Assembly: GCF_017638545.1 (NCBI RefSeq)
Contig: NZ_CP072110.1
Location: 1,426,001 to 1,490,000 of the forward strand
Direction: 5' to 3'
DNA: 64,000 bases
Origin: Psychrosphaera ytuae
Lineage (GTDB): Bacteria; Pseudomonadota; Gammaproteobacteria; Enterobacterales; Alteromonadaceae
The first letter of the stretch is position 1. Each line of letters opens with the position of its first letter. The position numbers were made by a program, and so were the translations under genes. Positions 8,973-18,116 of this stretch are shown here, in pieces. The notes under the pieces were generated by a model. That model had not been told where the DNA came from. It searched no databases and saw only the letters and a program-made list of their open reading frames with translations.

Positions 8973-9959
8973 ATGGCGTTAACGCTAACCAATATGAAAC
9001 CACAATTACACCCAAGAAATCGCCATCAAGTCATTGATGGCGTAGCTTATCACTTTGACGAGCTTTGTAAGGCAAACCCGGATCTAAATCCGCACGTCAC
9101 AACGTTAGACAACCAACATAAAACAATAAACTTCTCAGACCCTAAAGCCGTAAAAGAACTCAACAGAGCCCTATTGTTAGCCTATTACAAGGTGGACTTT
9201 TGGCAGTTGCCTGATCAGTTTTTGTGCCCGCCCATTCCCGGCAGAGCGGATTATATTCACCACCTTGCTGATTTGTTGGCAGAAGACAACCAAGGTCAAT
9301 TACCTAAAGGTAAGCGCTTTAAGGGTATCGATATCGGTACCGGAGCCAACTTGGTTTATCCAATTATTGGCCGCAGTGAGTATCAGTGGTCATTTGTAGC
9401 CTCGGATGTAAACCCTACATCAATCCAATGTGCCAAAACCCTGATTCAAAGTAATCGCTTGCTAAAGAGCGACGTAAAGTTGGTAAGTCAATCATCCCCT
9501 CAGCACTTTTTTAAAGGTGTGATAAAGGCAGATCAAGAGTATGCCTTTAGCCTATGTAACCCACCGTTTCATAAGTCTGCCGAAGAAGCAGAGCAAGGTA
9601 GCCAACAAAAACAAAAGAACCTGCGTCGCAATCAACATTTAAAACAACATAAATCCTCTCACGGTCTAAACTTTGGTGGACAAAACAGTGAGTTATGGTG
9701 CCCGGGTGGTGAGGTTGAATTCGTATGTAATATGATTGAAGAAAGTGTCTTGTATCAGCATCAAGTGGTATGGTTTTCTAGTTTGGTTGCCAAAAAAGAC
9801 AGCCTCACTGCAATCAAGGCCCAACTGGCTAAAATAAAGCCGGCCAAAATAAAAATCATTCAAATGGGTCAAGGCAGTAAAATCAGCCGATTTGTCGCCT
9901 GGACTTTTAAAACCGAACTCGAACGTCAACAGTACTTTAGCCAACGTCGTCCCACTTAA
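8973..9959 (+). CDS. rlmF: 23S rRNA (adenine(1618)-N(6))-methyltransferase RlmF
   Basis: A 328-residue SAM-dependent methyltransferase that modifies A1618 of 23S rRNA. Signatures: LHPRNRH at the N-terminus, FLCPPIPGRADYIHHLADLL, the SAM-binding GIDIGTGANLVYPIIG, the catalytic N6-adenine motif LCNPPFHKS and FGGQNSELWCPGGEV. An in-frame ATG at 8994 (M-K-P-Q-L-H-P-R-N) lies closer to the conserved region; neither start has a strong ribosome site, so the N-terminus may be 7 residues shorter. An 8-bp inverted repeat (9942-9949 with 9970-9977) spans its stop codon but lacks a T tract. Confidence 0.93.
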   Translation: MALTLTNMKPQLHPRNRHQVIDGVAYHFDELCKANPDLNPHVTTLDNQHKTINFSDPKAVKELNRALLLAYYKVDFWQLPDQFLCPPIPGRADYIHHLADLLAEDNQGQLPKGKRFKGIDIGTGANLVYPIIGRSEYQWSFVASDVNPTSIQCAKTLIQSNRLLKSDVKLVSQSSPQHFFKGVIKADQEYAFSLCNPPFHKSAEEAEQGSQQKQKNLRRNQHLKQHKSSHGLNFGGQNSELWCPGGEVEFVCNMIEESVLYQHQVVWFSSLVAKKDSLTAIKAQLAKIKPAKIKIIQMGQGSKISRFVAWTFKTELERQQYFSQRRPT

Positions 9960-10000
9960 GTTTTATGGTCGACGTTGCCAATAACAACAACGGAACGACA

Positions 10001-12766
10001 ATGAAAAAAACGCATTTAACTCTAACAGCGGTGCTTACCACCGCATTGTTAGCAGGTTGCCAGCCTGGACCTGAGGCAGACAGCCAATCCATCAATCCAA
10101 GTGCAAATCCAGAGACAAGCGCACCTTTTGGGGCACACTGGCTTACCCCAGATTTACTGGTAATTTCTTCAGCTGTGTCGAACGAGTCTGTTTTTTTACA
10201 CACACAATCGCCTGAAGGAAAGTTATTAAAAACCAAGCTTATCGCAACGGCTATGCCAGACTGGGTCGCTACGCGTTTCCCTCATTTAAGTAACATGACC
10301 GTATATTCGTTTGATGGCGACAATGTGAAACAGCGTTTAAAAGGCAAAAACACCTTAGTGTTAGCTAATGGCAAAAAAGTTTTAAGTGAAGCACCTGTCC
10401 AACACGCGGCGGTCATAGACTCGATTTATACCTCTGGCACTAACGATGCGGATGAGTTTGACCAACTTGGCTCTTTGATCACCGACCAAGGTGTTCAATT
10501 TAGTCTTTGGGCCCCGACCGCTCAACAAGTCTACGTGACTCTTTATAACCAAGATAAATCGCCAAAATCAGGCCCTATTGCGCTGACCGAAGACAAAGCA
10601 ACCGGTATTTGGCAAGTCACCACAGAACAAGCCAAAGCGACTGACTTTTACCAATATCAAGTTGAGGTTTACCACCCTCGTACCGGGAAGTTTGAAAAAC
10701 TAGTAACAACTGACCCATATTCACTATCACTATCAACAAATAGTAAGTACTCACAAGTTGTCGATTTAGCGGACCCATCAACACAACCTGAGGGTTGGTC
10801 TCAACACTCAATTCCGACGGTAGAGGCACCAGAAGATTTGATTTTGTACGAAACTCACATTCGCGATTTTAGTGCCTTTGACACTAAGCTAAGTGCTCCT
10901 GAGTATCGAGGTAAGTACAAAGCGTTCAGCGAAACCGACAGTTACGGCATGCAACACCTAACCAAACTTCGCGATGCAGGTCTCAATACGGTTCACTTAT
11001 TGCCAACGTATGATTTATCAACCATCAACGAAGATCCAAGTCAGGCCATCGACCTTTTTGATCCTATGACCAAAGTTTGTGATCTAGTTGAAGGTTTAGA
11101 CGTGTGCCGCGACAGTGCAGTAAAACAACTAAGCTTACAAGCGTTGCTAAAAAGCTATGATCCAAGCGGACCTGAAGCACAAGACTTAATGGAACAAATC
11201 CGTGGTTACGACAATTACAACTGGGGTTACGATCCATACCACTACACAGTGCCAGAGGGCAGTTATGCGGTAAACCCAGATGGTATTTCGCGTATTGTTG
11301 AGTTTCGTGAGATGGTGATGTCATTACACGAAAAAGGCTTCCGCGTGATCATGGATGTGGTCTATAACCACACATTTGCATCAGGTGTTGCTGAAAAGTC
11401 CGTATTAGACAAAATCGTACCTAATTATTATCACCGTTATAACCCAATTACAGGTGCCCTCGAGACATCTACGTGTTGTGACAATACTGCTACCGAAAAT
11501 GTCATGATGGCAAAGCTGATGACCGACTCACTCGTGGTTTGGGCGGACCAATACAAAATTGATGGTTTCCGTTTTGACTTAATGGGCCACCAACCAAAAG
11601 ATGCGATGTTAAAAGCTCGTGAAGCGGTAAAACGCGTCGACAGTGACACCTATTTCTATGGTGAAGGCTGGAATTTTGGTGAAGTCGCCAACAACGCACA
11701 GTTTGTTCAAGCATCACAAACCGAACTTGCTGGCACCGAAATTGGTACTTTTACCGACCGCTTACGCGATGCCATTCGCGGTGGTAACTTCCAAACTGGT
11801 GCCATGGGCCTGCGTCATGACCAAGGTATTGGAAATGGCTTAATGGTAGTCCCTAACGACCTTCAAAATAATTATTTGCAAATCGAAGAGTACTTAAAGT
11901 CAATGGACCAAGTTAAATTGGGATTGGCTGCTAACTTAATCGACTTCAAATTTATCAACACATTCGGTCGTGCGGTCAATGGTGAAGACGTACCTTATGG
12001 TGGAGGCCCTGCAGGTTATGCCAAAGACCCTGCAGATACGGTGAATTACGTATCTAAGCACGACAACCAAACGCTATGGGATAACAATCAATACCGTATT
12101 AAATACGACGCGACGACGGACGAACGCGTTCGTATGCAATTATTGAGTTTGTCTTATCCAATGTTTGGCCAAGGTATTCCGTTTATTCACATGGGTTCAG
12201 AATTGTTGCGTTCGAAGTCATTTTTACGCGACAGTTATGACTACGGTGATTGGTTTAACAAAGTCGATTTTTCATATCAAACCAATAACTACAATGTTGG
12301 CCTACCACCAGCCCAAAAAGATGGCGACAACTGGCTTGTCGTAACGACGGTACTAGAAAACAACGAAGGTCGTGACATGGTTACACCTGAACACATAGCG
12401 TTTGCTTCAGCCAAGTTCCAAGAGTTTATTGAAATTCGCATGAGCTCACCGTTGTTCAGGCTCAGAACCGCTAAACAAGTCAAAGCTCATGTTAGCTTTT
12501 TGAATCAAGACACACTGAGCAAACGCGGTCTTATTGTGATGCATTTATCGGACGATGGGGTGAAAGATATCGATCCTAACTACGAGTCAATTGTGGTTGT
12601 GTTTAACAACGACGATCGTACTCAGACGTTTCGTGCCGACGGCAGCGACTACGAATTACACCCTGTCCTTGCAGACGGTGTCGACGACGTAGTTAAGCGC
12701 TCAGAGGCGCAAGAGGAAGGCTTTACAGTACCACCGTTAACCACTGCGGTATTTGTACGCCAATAA
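10001..12766 (+). CDS. lipoprotein pullulanase-type alpha-1,6-glucosidase (GH13)
   Basis: A 921-residue starch/glycogen debranching enzyme hydrolysing alpha-1,6 links. The N-terminus is a lipoprotein signal ending in LLAGC, so the enzyme is probably anchored to a membrane, cell-surface exposure being usual for such pullulanases. A carbohydrate-binding CBM48-like stretch (GVQFSLWAPTAQQVYVTL) is followed by the GH13 barrel: YNWGYDPYHYTVPEGSY, region I DVVYNH, nucleophile Asp526 in GFRFDLMGH, acid Glu555 in YGEGWNFGE and Asp688 in SKHDNQ. The C-terminus fits the pullulanase-specific DUF3372. I chose the ATG at 10001 because it gives an exact signal peptide. No other maltodextrin genes lie nearby. 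It converges on the regulator gene with a 13-base gap. Confidence 0.92.
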   Translation: MKKTHLTLTAVLTTALLAGCQPGPEADSQSINPSANPETSAPFGAHWLTPDLLVISSAVSNESVFLHTQSPEGKLLKTKLIATAMPDWVATRFPHLSNMTVYSFDGDNVKQRLKGKNTLVLANGKKVLSEAPVQHAAVIDSIYTSGTNDADEFDQLGSLITDQGVQFSLWAPTAQQVYVTLYNQDKSPKSGPIALTEDKATGIWQVTTEQAKATDFYQYQVEVYHPRTGKFEKLVTTDPYSLSLSTNSKYSQVVDLADPSTQPEGWSQHSIPTVEAPEDLILYETHIRDFSAFDTKLSAPEYRGKYKAFSETDSYGMQHLTKLRDAGLNTVHLLPTYDLSTINEDPSQAIDLFDPMTKVCDLVEGLDVCRDSAVKQLSLQALLKSYDPSGPEAQDLMEQIRGYDNYNWGYDPYHYTVPEGSYAVNPDGISRIVEFREMVMSLHEKGFRVIMDVVYNHTFASGVAEKSVLDKIVPNYYHRYNPITGALETSTCCDNTATENVMMAKLMTDSLVVWADQYKIDGFRFDLMGHQPKDAMLKAREAVKRVDSDTYFYGEGWNFGEVANNAQFVQASQTELAGTEIGTFTDRLRDAIRGGNFQTGAMGLRHDQGIGNGLMVVPNDLQNNYLQIEEYLKSMDQVKLGLAANLIDFKFINTFGRAVNGEDVPYGGGPAGYAKDPADTVNYVSKHDNQTLWDNNQYRIKYDATTDERVRMQLLSLSYPMFGQGIPFIHMGSELLRSKSFLRDSYDYGDWFNKVDFSYQTNNYNVGLPPAQKDGDNWLVVTTVLENNEGRDMVTPEHIAFASAKFQEFIEIRMSSPLFRLRTAKQVKAHVSFLNQDTLSKRGLIVMHLSDDGVKDIDPNYESIVVVFNNDDRTQTFRADGSDYELHPVLADGVDDVVKRSEAQEEGFTVPPLTTAVFVRQ

Positions 12767-12779
12767 GTAACGTTCTAAA

Positions 12780-14885
12780 TTAGGGGTCGCCCTTCGAAAT
12801 TGAAATTTTCGCAATTTCTCTTTCTGTGTGCCCCCTTGATACTAAGGCTTTATTACCCAGAGTATTGAATTCTGCCACTCGCTCTTTGATGGGTAACTCA
12901 AACTGACTCTCTACAATGGAGGTGTCAAAAGACCAGAATGACCACGTAGACTCTTCACCAGAAAACTGTAGATAAATCCCCTTCTCACTGGCAACGCTTC
13001 TTGTAATAGGTTTAGAAAACGACTGTTTGTGTTTGAACCCCTCACTCTCATGCCATTCATAAATAGCGTCGTCTTTGACTAACAATAGATTACCCTCTTG
13101 AGACAAGGAAGCACGGCCTTTTGAAAACTCAGTGATGATCTCAAGGTCGAGTGTTTCTGAGTTTAGTTTAACTAACTGTTTACGCTCACCGATTTGCTTT
13201 TCTAGTAAAATATCTCGTTCATTGGGATACCAAGCTAACGCTATACCTTGAACTGTTTCTAATACATTGACCTTTGTTTTTGCTGGTGCTTTGGGATTTA
13301 GAATCACATGTACACTGTAACCCATGCTAAAAGCTAACTTTCCGCCACTTTTACTCCAAGCGACATGATCGACATTTAAATAGTCGTTCGGATTTTCAAA
13401 CAACTGAGTATCGGTCCCACTAGCTAATTCATGCAAAAATAATTGAGGTTTGCCGTATCTTGTTGAGAAGAAAGCAATGTGTCGCTCATTGGGAGAAAAC
13501 ACAGGAAAGTAATCCATCGCTGTGCTGTCGATTGCTCCCTTTATAGTCTGTGACGTTAAGTCAAACAACATTAGGTCGTGGTCTAGCCTAGACTCTATAA
13601 AATATATATCACCACTTTTAGGACCAACTTTGGCAAAGCGCAAAAAGTGACTTTGTTGGAAGTTGAGTTGCGATGGAATAGAGTGAGTGAAACCATTTGA
13701 GTTTTCATCAATGAATGTATAAAAGAGTTGGCTACCATCATTTAGCAATAAGCCGGAATCACCATTTAACCACTCAACCGATACGCGTTGCTGATCTCTC
13801 AATAAGATCGAATGAAGTACTTGGCCTTTATTTGTCAGCTCCAATGACAATAGTCGGATGGCATTTCGGCCATTTTCTAACTGGCCTGAAACGGCTAATA
13901 TTTTTCCACTTTTAGATAACGCAAGTTCATAAGGTTTAAAATCTGTATTAGATACCATTAATTTGCTTGAACTATTAGTAGCAATGTCATGTTCGTAAAC
14001 ATGACGAGTGCTGCTATCACTGGCAACAAAATATAACTTCTTGTCAGGGCTAGGATGAATCGATCCAATCCAGCGGCTCGGTTGGTCACCGTTGTTTTCT
14101 ACGACCAACCTTTCTTTTAAAACTTCAGAGTTCGATTCCATTAACGCTTTTTTTGTTAACGAGAACTCCTTTATTTGCCAAGCCTTGTCACCAATATAAG
14201 CATAATAAAGTGAAGTACCATCAATGGACCATGCCAAGTTCCGTCTGTGGGCCAGCGGTAAATTCAACTTTGTCTCTGTCGAGCTATTTAGATCTTTTAT
14301 CCAGAGTTCTCCTTCATCCAACCCTCTTTGTGGGTAGCGGCTAAATGCCAAAAGAGACTCGTCAGGAGAGACTGCAATAAAATCTTCAATTACCTCTGTT
14401 GCCGTTATCGGTTGTAATCCAGTTACATTCAAAAGCTGTTGTTGCGTACTAGGTATTATTTGCCAATAAATCCCAATAGATAACAAGAAAAGGATTGAGG
14501 CCACAATCCATATTGAAGAATTGTTTTTGCGATGAGCCGATGTTTGAGCATTTATAAACGTCGGTAAAATATTAATGCTATATCCGACTTTAGCATGAGT
14601 CGAAATTAGTTGTTTAGCGTCATCCTTTAGTGCTTTTCGCAGAGTAGAGATACAACGCCTAATTGAATTCGGACTATAAACAGATTGGGGCCAAACATAT
14701 CTAAACAAGATTTCTTGATCCACTACCGTGCCCGAATTAGCTGTCAAATGAAGCAAAACCAACATAACTTTAGGCTCGATATCAATCACTTCTTGCGCTT
14801 GGCGAATCTCACCTCGTTTAGCATCGACAACAAAATCGCCCAATTTAAATGGCTGGCTAGCTAAACGTTCTAAATCCAATGACAT
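12780..14885 (-). CDS. membrane-anchored winged-helix regulator with periplasmic beta-propeller (CadC/ToxR-like)
   Basis: A 701-residue one-component regulator. Residues 12-108 are an OmpR/CadC-type winged helix (FKLGDFVVDAKRGEIRQA, then NSIRRCISTLRKALKDD and the wing STHAKVGYSI). One transmembrane helix lies near residues 123-144 (IWIVASILFLLSIGIYW). The rest is a large periplasmic region of WD40/TolB-like blades with repeats such as AVSPDESLLAFSR and FSPNERHIAFFSTRYGKPQL. Its 5-prime end faces the S41 peptidase gene across 138 bases, so it probably controls that gene and itself. The signal sensed is unknown. Membrane-bound regulators of this architecture are frequent in Alteromonadales and Shewanellaceae. 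Confidence 0.85.
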   Translation of the reverse strand: MSLDLERLASQPFKLGDFVVDAKRGEIRQAQEVIDIEPKVMLVLLHLTANSGTVVDQEILFRYVWPQSVYSPNSIRRCISTLRKALKDDAKQLISTHAKVGYSINILPTFINAQTSAHRKNNSSIWIVASILFLLSIGIYWQIIPSTQQQLLNVTGLQPITATEVIEDFIAVSPDESLLAFSRYPQRGLDEGELWIKDLNSSTETKLNLPLAHRRNLAWSIDGTSLYYAYIGDKAWQIKEFSLTKKALMESNSEVLKERLVVENNGDQPSRWIGSIHPSPDKKLYFVASDSSTRHVYEHDIATNSSSKLMVSNTDFKPYELALSKSGKILAVSGQLENGRNAIRLLSLELTNKGQVLHSILLRDQQRVSVEWLNGDSGLLLNDGSQLFYTFIDENSNGFTHSIPSQLNFQQSHFLRFAKVGPKSGDIYFIESRLDHDLMLFDLTSQTIKGAIDSTAMDYFPVFSPNERHIAFFSTRYGKPQLFLHELASGTDTQLFENPNDYLNVDHVAWSKSGGKLAFSMGYSVHVILNPKAPAKTKVNVLETVQGIALAWYPNERDILLEKQIGERKQLVKLNSETLDLEIITEFSKGRASLSQEGNLLLVKDDAIYEWHESEGFKHKQSFSKPITRSVASEKGIYLQFSGEESTWSFWSFDTSIVESQFELPIKERVAEFNTLGNKALVSRGHTEREIAKISISKGDP

Positions 14886-14918
14886 TTGGTATCTACTCTA
14901 TCCTTTGTTTAATAAGAC

Positions 14919-14934
14919 CTTAAGCTTTTCTTAA
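14919..14934. promoter_or_regulatory. candidate regulator-binding direct repeats
   Basis: CTTAA occurs twice (14919-14923 and 14930-14934) with an 11-bp period, between the divergent winged-helix regulator and S41 peptidase genes. OmpR/ToxR-type winged helices usually bind direct repeats about one helical turn apart, so this is a plausible operator. The surroundings are AT-rich, so chance occurrence is possible. Confidence 0.3.
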
Positions 14935-15023
14935 TAAAAAAATAACGACTTCTCTATCGCGTTTTCTCATCAAAACAATAAGGCTCTATTTGCATTTAAC
15001 CAAATATCTAAAGGATTGAACAG

Positions 15024-16214
15024 ATGAAGAAAATATTACTTTTTAGTCTATTATTCTGCAGCTACTGCTTCGCTAGTGACGAGTCAAAAATATTGTCACC
15101 TGCACAACAAACCGAAATTATCGAAACATTGCAGAACAAATTAACCACTCATTATATTCTCGCTGATAAAGCACAAGAAGCTAAAGAACTGCTCGAGGAA
15201 CTAAAGCAAAGTACTACAATACAAAAACCAACTGATAAAAAGTCGTTTGCTCAATACCTACAACAACAAGTACAGATGATTCTCAACGACAAACACTTCA
15301 GAGTCATAGTCCCTCGTCCTCGCAATACCTCTTCAGAAACAGATATTTTAAAGCAACATTTGAACGCATTAACTAACTTCCGCAAGGGTGGTTTTCAAGA
15401 CATACAAATGCTTGAAGGTAATGTAGGTTACGTAAAAATAGATGGTTTTAGAGGTGAAGAAACCCATCAAGTCGATGGCTTAATGATCTATTTAAGAACC
15501 GCTGATGCCATCATCATCGACCTTCGAGACAATCGTGGTGGCGCTCGACCGGTTAATTATTTAACAAGTTATTTTTTACCAGAAGGCACCTTAGTTGGCA
15601 GTACCTATCACAGGTTTAAAGACTCATGGCAGAGTCACTATGTTGATAAAATAAATGGAGATAAGCGTTTGGATGTGCCTTTGTTTATATTAACCAGTGA
15701 TAGAACTTTTTCTGCGGCTGAAGCTTTTACTTATAATTTACAAGCCAGACAGAGAGCTATTGTAGTAGGCGAAGTTACCGGAGGCGGTGCTCATCCCATT
15801 CAGTTTTTCGAATTGCCCGAGGGACTCGCTACAATCGTTCCAAATCGACGTTCACACAACCCTGTTACACGCACAAACTGGGAAGGAACCGGAGTCAAAC
15901 CAGATATAAATGTGGATGAAGAATTGGCTTTAAATGAAGCCAAAGCTTTGGCAAAAACTGCGGCTGAGCAATATAGATCAACAACCATTACCGAGTTATC
16001 AAATTTACTCAACCCGGAAAATGTAGATAAAACGCAGAACAAAGCAGACCTAGAGCAAAAGGCACAGAGCCTTATTGAAATACTATTGCAAAGAAAACAT
16101 CTCGAGTCATTTATGCTTGAAGGTTTTGCTAGACGATATAGGGCATTAGGGAATGATTTTGCAGCCGAACAATTTGAGTCCGTTGATAAAAGACTCAACG
16201 AAACCGAGTACTGA
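15024..16214 (+). CDS. secreted S41 family (IRBP/tail-specific-like) peptidase
   Basis: A 396-residue protein with a cleavable signal peptide (KKILLFSLLFCSYCFA, cut near residue 18), so it acts in the periplasm or outside. An N-terminal helical domain (about 25-95) resembles the Peptidase_S41_N/IRBP-like domain; the S41 core follows with IIIDLRDNRGGA and the nucleophile Ser230 in DRTFSAAEAF, then VVGEVTGGGAHP. No PDZ domain is obvious, unlike C-terminal processing proteases. A roughly 100-residue helical tail follows the catalytic core. The gene starts behind AAAGGATTGAACAG and ends at a strong terminator. It is divergent from the beta-propeller regulator. Substrate unknown. Confidence 0.86.
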   Translation: MKKILLFSLLFCSYCFASDESKILSPAQQTEIIETLQNKLTTHYILADKAQEAKELLEELKQSTTIQKPTDKKSFAQYLQQQVQMILNDKHFRVIVPRPRNTSSETDILKQHLNALTNFRKGGFQDIQMLEGNVGYVKIDGFRGEETHQVDGLMIYLRTADAIIIDLRDNRGGARPVNYLTSYFLPEGTLVGSTYHRFKDSWQSHYVDKINGDKRLDVPLFILTSDRTFSAAEAFTYNLQARQRAIVVGEVTGGGAHPIQFFELPEGLATIVPNRRSHNPVTRTNWEGTGVKPDINVDEELALNEAKALAKTAAEQYRSTTITELSNLLNPENVDKTQNKADLEQKAQSLIEILLQRKHLESFMLEGFARRYRALGNDFAAEQFESVDKRLNETEY

Positions 16215-16256
16215 AACCTCACGATAAAAGTGCTTTATAAAATTCTACATACAATA

Positions 16257-16293
16257 CAAAAAAGCCTCGGTTCATTTGAATCGAGGCTTTTTT
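16257..16293. terminator. bidirectional terminator between S41 peptidase and ETF-QO genes
   Basis: AAAAAAGCCTCG pairs with CGAGGCTTTTTT around a 12-base loop. It serves the rightward peptidase gene and probably also the leftward ETF-QO gene. Confidence 0.88.
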
Positions 16294-16325
16294 AGTATGG
16301 CTTTTTTAACCTTCAAACAGGTTTA

Positions 16326-17984
16326 TTACATGTTTGGATAGTTTGGACCACCGCCACCTTCTGGTGTTACCCAAGTAATGTTTTGGGCTGGGTCTTTGAT
16401 ATCACACGTTTTACAGTGGACACAGTTTTGGCTGTTGATTTGGAATCGTGGTCCCGACTCTTCTTCAACAATCTCATATACACCTGCCGGACAGTAACGC
16501 TGAGCAGGCTCGTCGTACTTAGGTAAATTTTGAGCCAACGGAATGCTCGCATCGGTTAACTTTAAGTGAACCGGCTGCTCTTCTTCATGGTTGGTGTTTG
16601 ACAAAAATACGCTTGATAATTTGTCAAAGCTCAACTTGCCATCTGGCTTAGGATAATCAATTTTTTTGCACTCAGCCGCAGGTTTTAAACTTGCGTGATC
16701 TGGCGTTTCGTCTTTGAAGTTAAACGGTAATTTGCCGCCAAAGAAGTTTTGATCCAAAGTGTTGTATGCACCACCTAATACCGTACCAAACTTGTGAATA
16801 GCTGGACCAAAGTTACGCGTGCTGTACAACTCGTCGTATAACCAAGAATCGTTAAATACAGCTTCGTATTGCGTTAAGTCGCTTTGACCTTCATCGCCGT
16901 TTTTCAATGCATCTGCAATCACTTCTGCTGCCATCATTGCTGATTTCATTGCAGCGTGGTTACCTTTGATTTTGGCAAAGTTAAGTGTACCTGCGTTACA
17001 GCCCACCAAGAAACCACCTGGCATGGTCATTTTAGGCAATGAGTTCAGACCGCCTTTGGTAATGGCACGCGCACCATAGGCAATGCGTTTACCGCCTTCT
17101 AAATGCTTTGAATAAACTGGGTGATGTTTTAAACGCTGAAACTCATCAAACGGACTCATGTGAGGGTTTGAGTAGTTTAGGTCAACAATCAAACCGCACA
17201 CCACTTGGTTGTTGTCGGCGTGATACAGATAACCACCACCTGTCGCACCATCTGACATTGGCCAACCAGCAGTGTGAACCACCAAACCTTCTTGATGCTG
17301 GTCTGCAGGCACTTCCCAAATTTCTTTAAAGCCAAGACCGTAGTGCTGTGGCGATTTGCCTTTGTCTAAGTCAAATTTATTGATCAGTGATTTGCCCAAG
17401 TGACCACGGCAGCCTTCTGCAAAAATCGTGTATTTTGCACGAAGCTCCATACCTGGCATGTATGAATCTTTTGGGTTGCCTTCTTCGTCAAGACCCATGT
17501 CACCGGTTTGAATGCCAACCACACGACCTTGGTCATCATAAAGTGCTTCAGCAGCTGGGAACCCTGGGAAGATTTCAACGCCCATGGCTTCGGCTTTTTC
17601 TGCCAACCAGCGACATACGTTACCCATAGAGACAACGTAGTTACCTTCGTTGTGCATGGTTTTAGGGAAGGCAAAACTTGGTACTTTACTGCCCGCTTGA
17701 TCGCTTGTTAGGTAATATACTTCGTCGTGGCTAACTGCGGCATTTAACGGCGCACCTTGCTCTTTCCAGTCAGGGATCAGTTCGTTAAGCGCTTTAGGGT
17801 CAAGGACAGCGCCTGACAAAACGTGCGCGCCCACTTCCGAGCCTTTTTCAACCACACAAACCATTAGTTCTTGTTCGTTCGCTTCTGCTTTTTGCATCAA
17901 ACGAATCGCTGCAGAAAGTCCTGCTGGGCCGGCACCGACAATGACAACGTCAAAGTCCATTGATTCTCTTTCTATCTCAGCCAC
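16326..17984 (-). CDS. electron transfer flavoprotein-ubiquinone oxidoreductase
   Basis: A 552-residue monotopic inner-membrane flavoprotein that passes electrons from acyl-CoA and amino-acid dehydrogenases, via ETF, to ubiquinone. FAD-binding motif VIVGAGPAGLSAAIRL is at the N-terminus; LVGCNAGTLNFAKIKGNH is characteristic; the C-terminal ferredoxin-like domain carries the 4Fe-4S cysteines (CPAGVYEI and NCVHCKTCDI). I chose a GTG start at 17984 because AGGGGA lies six bases upstream and the resulting AEIERESMDFDVVIVG matches the common N-terminus of this family; an ATG at 17960 is the alternative. etfA and etfB are not in this window. It fits use of branched-chain amino acids and fatty acids. 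Confidence 0.93.
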   Translation of the reverse strand: MAEIERESMDFDVVIVGAGPAGLSAAIRLMQKAEANEQELMVCVVEKGSEVGAHVLSGAVLDPKALNELIPDWKEQGAPLNAAVSHDEVYYLTSDQAGSKVPSFAFPKTMHNEGNYVVSMGNVCRWLAEKAEAMGVEIFPGFPAAEALYDDQGRVVGIQTGDMGLDEEGNPKDSYMPGMELRAKYTIFAEGCRGHLGKSLINKFDLDKGKSPQHYGLGFKEIWEVPADQHQEGLVVHTAGWPMSDGATGGGYLYHADNNQVVCGLIVDLNYSNPHMSPFDEFQRLKHHPVYSKHLEGGKRIAYGARAITKGGLNSLPKMTMPGGFLVGCNAGTLNFAKIKGNHAAMKSAMMAAEVIADALKNGDEGQSDLTQYEAVFNDSWLYDELYSTRNFGPAIHKFGTVLGGAYNTLDQNFFGGKLPFNFKDETPDHASLKPAAECKKIDYPKPDGKLSFDKLSSVFLSNTNHEEEQPVHLKLTDASIPLAQNLPKYDEPAQRYCPAGVYEIVEEESGPRFQINSQNCVHCKTCDIKDPAQNITWVTPEGGGGPNYPNM

Positions 17985-18116
17985 ACCATGTCCCCTTTTG
18001 CTATTTTTGTTCTGTATTATTAGATTTATACACCCTATTTTACTCAAGGGACTAGCACTGGCTACTGTTATTTGCAGAATCTGTTGAATTGGACGTAAAT
18101 TTATCGCGACAAGGGG

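Noticed and set aside
9942..9977. CAACGTCG/CGACGTTG inverted repeat at the rlmF stop, considered as a terminator
   Set aside because: Long 20-base loop and no T tract; kept only as a remark under rlmF.
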